From Mesostigma viride (lineage: Eukaryota; Streptophyta; Mesostigmatophyceae; Mesostigmatales; Mesostigmataceae): a stretch of 64,000 bases of DNA. This document shows, one piece after another, positions 62,959-64,000 of this stretch (position 1 is the stretch's first letter; each line of letters opens with the position of its first letter). The stretch covers positions 1,223,176-1,287,175 of the forward strand of contig RPFO01000114.1 of NCBI GenBank assembly GCA_009746045.1. Reading direction: 5' to 3'. The translations under genes were made by a program, and so were the position numbers. The notes under the pieces are model-generated. The model did not search any database. It was given only the letters and a program-made list of their open reading frames with translations, and was not told the origin of the DNA.

Positions 62959-64000
62959 GTATTGACTGACTTCATGGCAGCTTCTAATGCTATCGTGAAT
63001 GCAGGTGGTTTGCGGCGCATGCTTCATAGTTTATCGGCTCCATTTCCGAGGAAATGCACTAATGGCGCTTAACTAGTTGAAAATTTGCTTTATGCTGTTG
63101 AGTTTGCGGTTTGATCAGAAAAAATGGGAGGGACGCCTGGTAGCATGTGCTAGAGCAGCGAGTGTCCCTTGTCCCGTGCTTCCCGCCTGCATTTTCGGTA
63201 ATCCTGCATCGCAGACTGTTGCGCATCACTTCTTTCATTGTCGCATTGATACACGTGCAAAAGGATTGGAACAGGCGAGGGCGCTTTTTCCCCTTTCTAC
63301 AGACCTTGCACTGACTAGGATGGGCTGATAGGTGGCGCATCAAACAGCCCGCAGCAGCCGGGGCATCCCTGCTCTAGGCATGACGATTGCACCTAGTGTC
63401 GCTGCACATGCTCTTTTTCCTACCATAAAAGCTTGTTTCTCGGCCGCTTGGTAGCTGTTTGTAGCGTGTGCTAGTCGCCCATGAATGTACGTCTCGCCCC
63501 GCCAGGCGCGGCAGCATGAGGCATGTGCTTCTCGGAAGGGACGGCTCTACTGTGCTCTAGGCGGTGATGTGGCGCGTGCCCTCAGGACAGGGCCTCCTCC
63601 CTGGTGGCGCTGACCAGGGAGGCATGGTGCCGCACTGTGGCTGGTCGTGGCCCCGTGTGTCCCTGTGGGAGGACTGCGTAGCGCGTGCCTCCAATCGCAT
63701 GCGCGTGAAGCGGTGGGTCATGACACACATCTAGCCCCGCGCCACCCGTGTCACCGCCACCGGCCACAGGCTTTGAATCCCATCATCATCGTGCATGGTG
63801 GCAGCGCACCGTGGTGGCGCGGTAGCCCAGACAGGGCTTTGTGATGGCCTTTGTGGCGCCACTTGTGGCGATGTGAGTGTCCTCTGGCGCGCCGTTGCCT
63901 CACGGCCCCACGCCATGCAACGGCTGGTGTACGCGTTGGCTTGCAATGCAGCACACATCATGCATGCACTGGTGCACGCATCATGCATGCATTGTGCATG
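62959..64000. other. Intron/intergenic sequence
   Basis: GC-rich toward the right, with short open frames on both strands that lack supporting features. Further exons of the plastid protein gene may be here but none could be identified. Confidence 0.3.

Overview
This window reads as nuclear DNA of a green-lineage eukaryote (an alga). The evidence is a plastid-targeted protein with a spliced first exon near the right end, GT-AG introns, and retroelement families typical of green algae: split-direct-repeat tyrosine-recombinase (YR) retrotransposons of the PAT/TOC/Kangaroo kind, Gypsy elements and Copia elements. No tRNA, rRNA, CRISPR array or bacterial operon was found. The species cannot be named from sequence alone.

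Bases 1-55,600 are almost entirely nested transposable elements. A Gypsy element H runs on the minus strand. Its gag (8507 to 7125, resuming 275 to 1) is split by a small non-autonomous YR element, C1 (276-7124), which itself carries a 3.5-kb inverted-repeat DNA element (911-4448). The H leader/LTR region is split by an autonomous YR element, A (9637-16737). Next comes a broken H polymerase. Its 3' half (part of RT, RNase H, integrase, PHD finger) is on the minus strand at 17063-19750. Its 5' half (C-terminal part of a DNMT3-like cytosine methyltransferase, then RT) is on the plus strand at 20057-21245. A second C copy (C2, to 22950) follows.

A Copia-like element G (plus strand) is then seen in three pieces: 22951-23130, 51060-51774 and 53671-54874. 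Between the first two pieces sits a 28-kb insertion flanked by a TTAAC duplication. It consists of two nearly identical Copia-like elements, E1 and E2 (minus strand), and their LTRs. YR element B (23214-29529) is nested in the left LTR, and a structurally complete Copia-like element D (35959-41843) is nested in the E1 gag. A TTAA-flanked DNA element (51775-53670) separates the second and third G pieces. Bases 55,600-64,000 are host sequence: a minus-strand multi-exon gene (57404 to about 61176), a foldback repeat (61742-62094), and the first exon of a plastid protein gene (62534-62958).

The most notable signals are: (1) a Gypsy polymerase carrying a DNMT3-like methyltransferase upstream of RT and a PHD finger after integrase; (2) a canonical 2A peptide motif between the RT-RNase H and tyrosine-recombinase parts of both YR elements; (3) an eight-copy stem-loop with compensatory base changes near the 3' ends of the YR elements; (4) a G-quadruplex-type tract at the A2/B2 junction of all four YR elements; (5) a Copia-like lineage with domain order integrase-protease-RT-RNase H and HxDD in place of YxDD; (6) an E1-LTR-E2 block inverted exactly at LTR edges.
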